64,000 nt of DNA from Leucobacter chinensis (GTDB lineage: Bacteria > Actinomycetota > Actinomycetes > Actinomycetales > Microbacteriaceae), in NCBI RefSeq assembly GCF_019049105.1, contig NZ_JAHQZR010000007.1:1-64000 (forward strand), in the 5' to 3' direction. The notes under the pieces are model-generated. The model saw only the letters and a list, made by a program, of their open reading frames with translations, did not search any database and was not told the DNA's origin. The first letter of the stretch is position 1; each line of letters starts with the position of its first letter. Both the position numbers and the translations under genes were made by a program. Shown here one piece after another: positions 63,130 through 64,000 of the stretch.

Positions 63130-64000
63130 ATGGTGAAAGAGTGGTTGGTGGCGCTTGGGGCAAACCAGGCGAGGCGCGACGCTCTCGTCGCGGCGCTGTG
63201 GTTCGCGCTCGGGCTTGTGCTGCTACAGTTCGGCGCCTACCCGCTCTGGGGCGATGTCGCGCTCTGGCAGACGACCGGCGGTGCCTTCGTCTTCACGCTC
63301 GTCGCGATGGCGCTCGTCGCGACGGTGCGGTCAAGGCATCCGTTCGTTGCCCTCGGCCTCGGGGTGCCGATCATCGCCGTCGACCTCGGGTATGGCGGGA
63401 GCCTTGGCGTCGTGATCGTGGGCACCGACCTCGTGTATGCCGTGATGAAGTACGGTAGCGACCGGGCGGTTCGACGTGCCCTCATAGGCGCCGGGGCACT
63501 CGCGGTCGCCTGTGCAGTCTGGCTCATTGTGGTGCCGTTTGGTGGCGGAGCGATTCCCGTCATCATGGTGCAGGCCTGGCTCATCCTGCTCATCTCTGGC
63601 GCCTGGGGGTGGAACGTGCGCAGCGAGCGCAAGCGAACCGAAGCGAGGCTCGCCGAACTGCACGAGCGCGAGCACCGCGAGCTCCAGCGACGCGTCGCTC
63701 ACGACCTGCACGATCTCGTGGCTAACCAGATCGCGGTCGCGGGGCTGCACATCGAGGCGGCAAAGCTTATCGCCTCGGCCCAGGAGCCCGTTGACGCGCG
63801 CATCGTCACGAGCCTTGATCATGCGAAGCACGGGGCTGATCAGGCACACCAGAGGCTGCGAGAGCTCATCGCGGTGCTGAGCGAGGTTGATGGAGCGGGG
63901 CAGGGCAGCACACTCGATATCGATCGAGAGATTGAGCAGTTGCGACACCTGCTGCCGGGCGGCCGTCAGCTCGCGTGGCAGCCTGGCGCGCGCGAGGCCC
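63130..64000 (+). CDS. NarL-family sensor histidine kinase, 5' part
   Basis: ATG 63130 opens a frame that runs off the window end (290 codons visible). Four to five helices (ALWFALGLVLLQFGAYPL, GGAFVFTLVAMALVA, AVACAVWLIVVPFGGG, VIMVQAWLILLISGAWGWN) precede a coiled coil and the dimerization/phosphoacceptor motif RRVAHDLHDLVANQIAVAGLHIEAA, where the H in AHDLHD is phosphorylated. The ATPase domain lies beyond the edge. A partner response regulator is expected downstream. Confidence 0.88.
   Translation, partial: MVKEWLVALGANQARRDALVAALWFALGLVLLQFGAYPLWGDVALWQTTGGAFVFTLVAMALVATVRSRHPFVALGLGVPIIAVDLGYGGSLGVVIVGTDLVYAVMKYGSDRAVRRALIGAGALAVACAVWLIVVPFGGGAIPVIMVQAWLILLISGAWGWNVRSERKRTEARLAELHEREHRELQRRVAHDLHDLVANQIAVAGLHIEAAKLIASAQEPVDARIVTSLDHAKHGADQAHQRLRELIAVLSEVDGAGQGSTLDIDREIEQLRHLLPGGRQLAWQPGAREA

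Noticed and set aside
62451-63131. Longer start of the hypothetical membrane protein (226 residues)
   Set aside because: The first 37 residues are polar and unlike a membrane-protein start; ATG 63020 opens directly into the first helix.

Overview
The window is a stretch of high-GC actinobacterial chromosome. It looks like a member of the Microbacteriaceae (Leucobacter-like is my best guess, by gene order and surface-protein types, not proven). The evidence is the housekeeping order 5S rRNA - TPR protein - HAD phosphatase - tlyA - NAD kinase - recN - pyrG - xerD - parA - scpA - scpB - rluB - tyrA - cmk - der, the many GTGA/ATGA stop-start overlaps, and DtxR-type iron boxes. No insertion sequence, prophage or CRISPR array was seen.

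Layout. 1-16.8 kb: end of an rRNA operon, then a co-directional housekeeping block (ribosome/rRNA modification, NADP supply, recombination, CTP synthesis, chromosome segregation and condensation, tyrosine synthesis, ribosome assembly). 16.8-20.4 kb: convergent minus-strand genes (DUF4190 protein, NUDIX, DsbA/FrnE-type oxidoreductase, histidine phosphatase) and a tRNA-Pro(GGG). 20.6-27.5 kb: a cell-surface locus with a TasA/camelysin-like protein carrying a SipW-type signal, a SipW-type signal peptidase, an LPPTG-anchored protein and two large seven-repeat RCC1 propeller proteins. 27.5-60.1 kb: a very large iron/siderophore region with three FecB-type binding proteins, five FecCD permeases, three ATPases, two half-size ABC exporter pairs (IrtAB-like), two siderophore-interacting flavoreductases, several regulators, and a multicopper oxidase, cupredoxin and MFS transporter. 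No siderophore biosynthesis gene is present, so it reads as uptake and handling of foreign or elsewhere-made siderophores. Four candidate iron boxes stand before the putative transcription units. Embedded at 49.5-50.6 kb is a minus-strand mgtC gene behind an M-box (ykoK) magnesium riboswitch and an 18-codon leader ORF. 60.1-64 kb: an MFS exporter/TetR divergent pair, a small membrane protein and the start of a NarL-family sensor kinase cut by the window edge.

Three points stand out. (1) The ABC pair at 55.6-59.1 kb has complementary losses: one subunit has no P-loop but a perfect LSGGQ, and the partner has a perfect P-loop but no LSGGQ, which leaves one composite ATP site. (2) The mgtC leader combines an M-box, mutually exclusive hairpins and a short ORF with a strong Shine-Dalgarno. 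(3) Intergenic spaces at operon ends carry repeated perfect palindromes (family 1: three copies with the same 21-bp arm and unrelated loops; family 2: two copies), each next to short tandem repeats.
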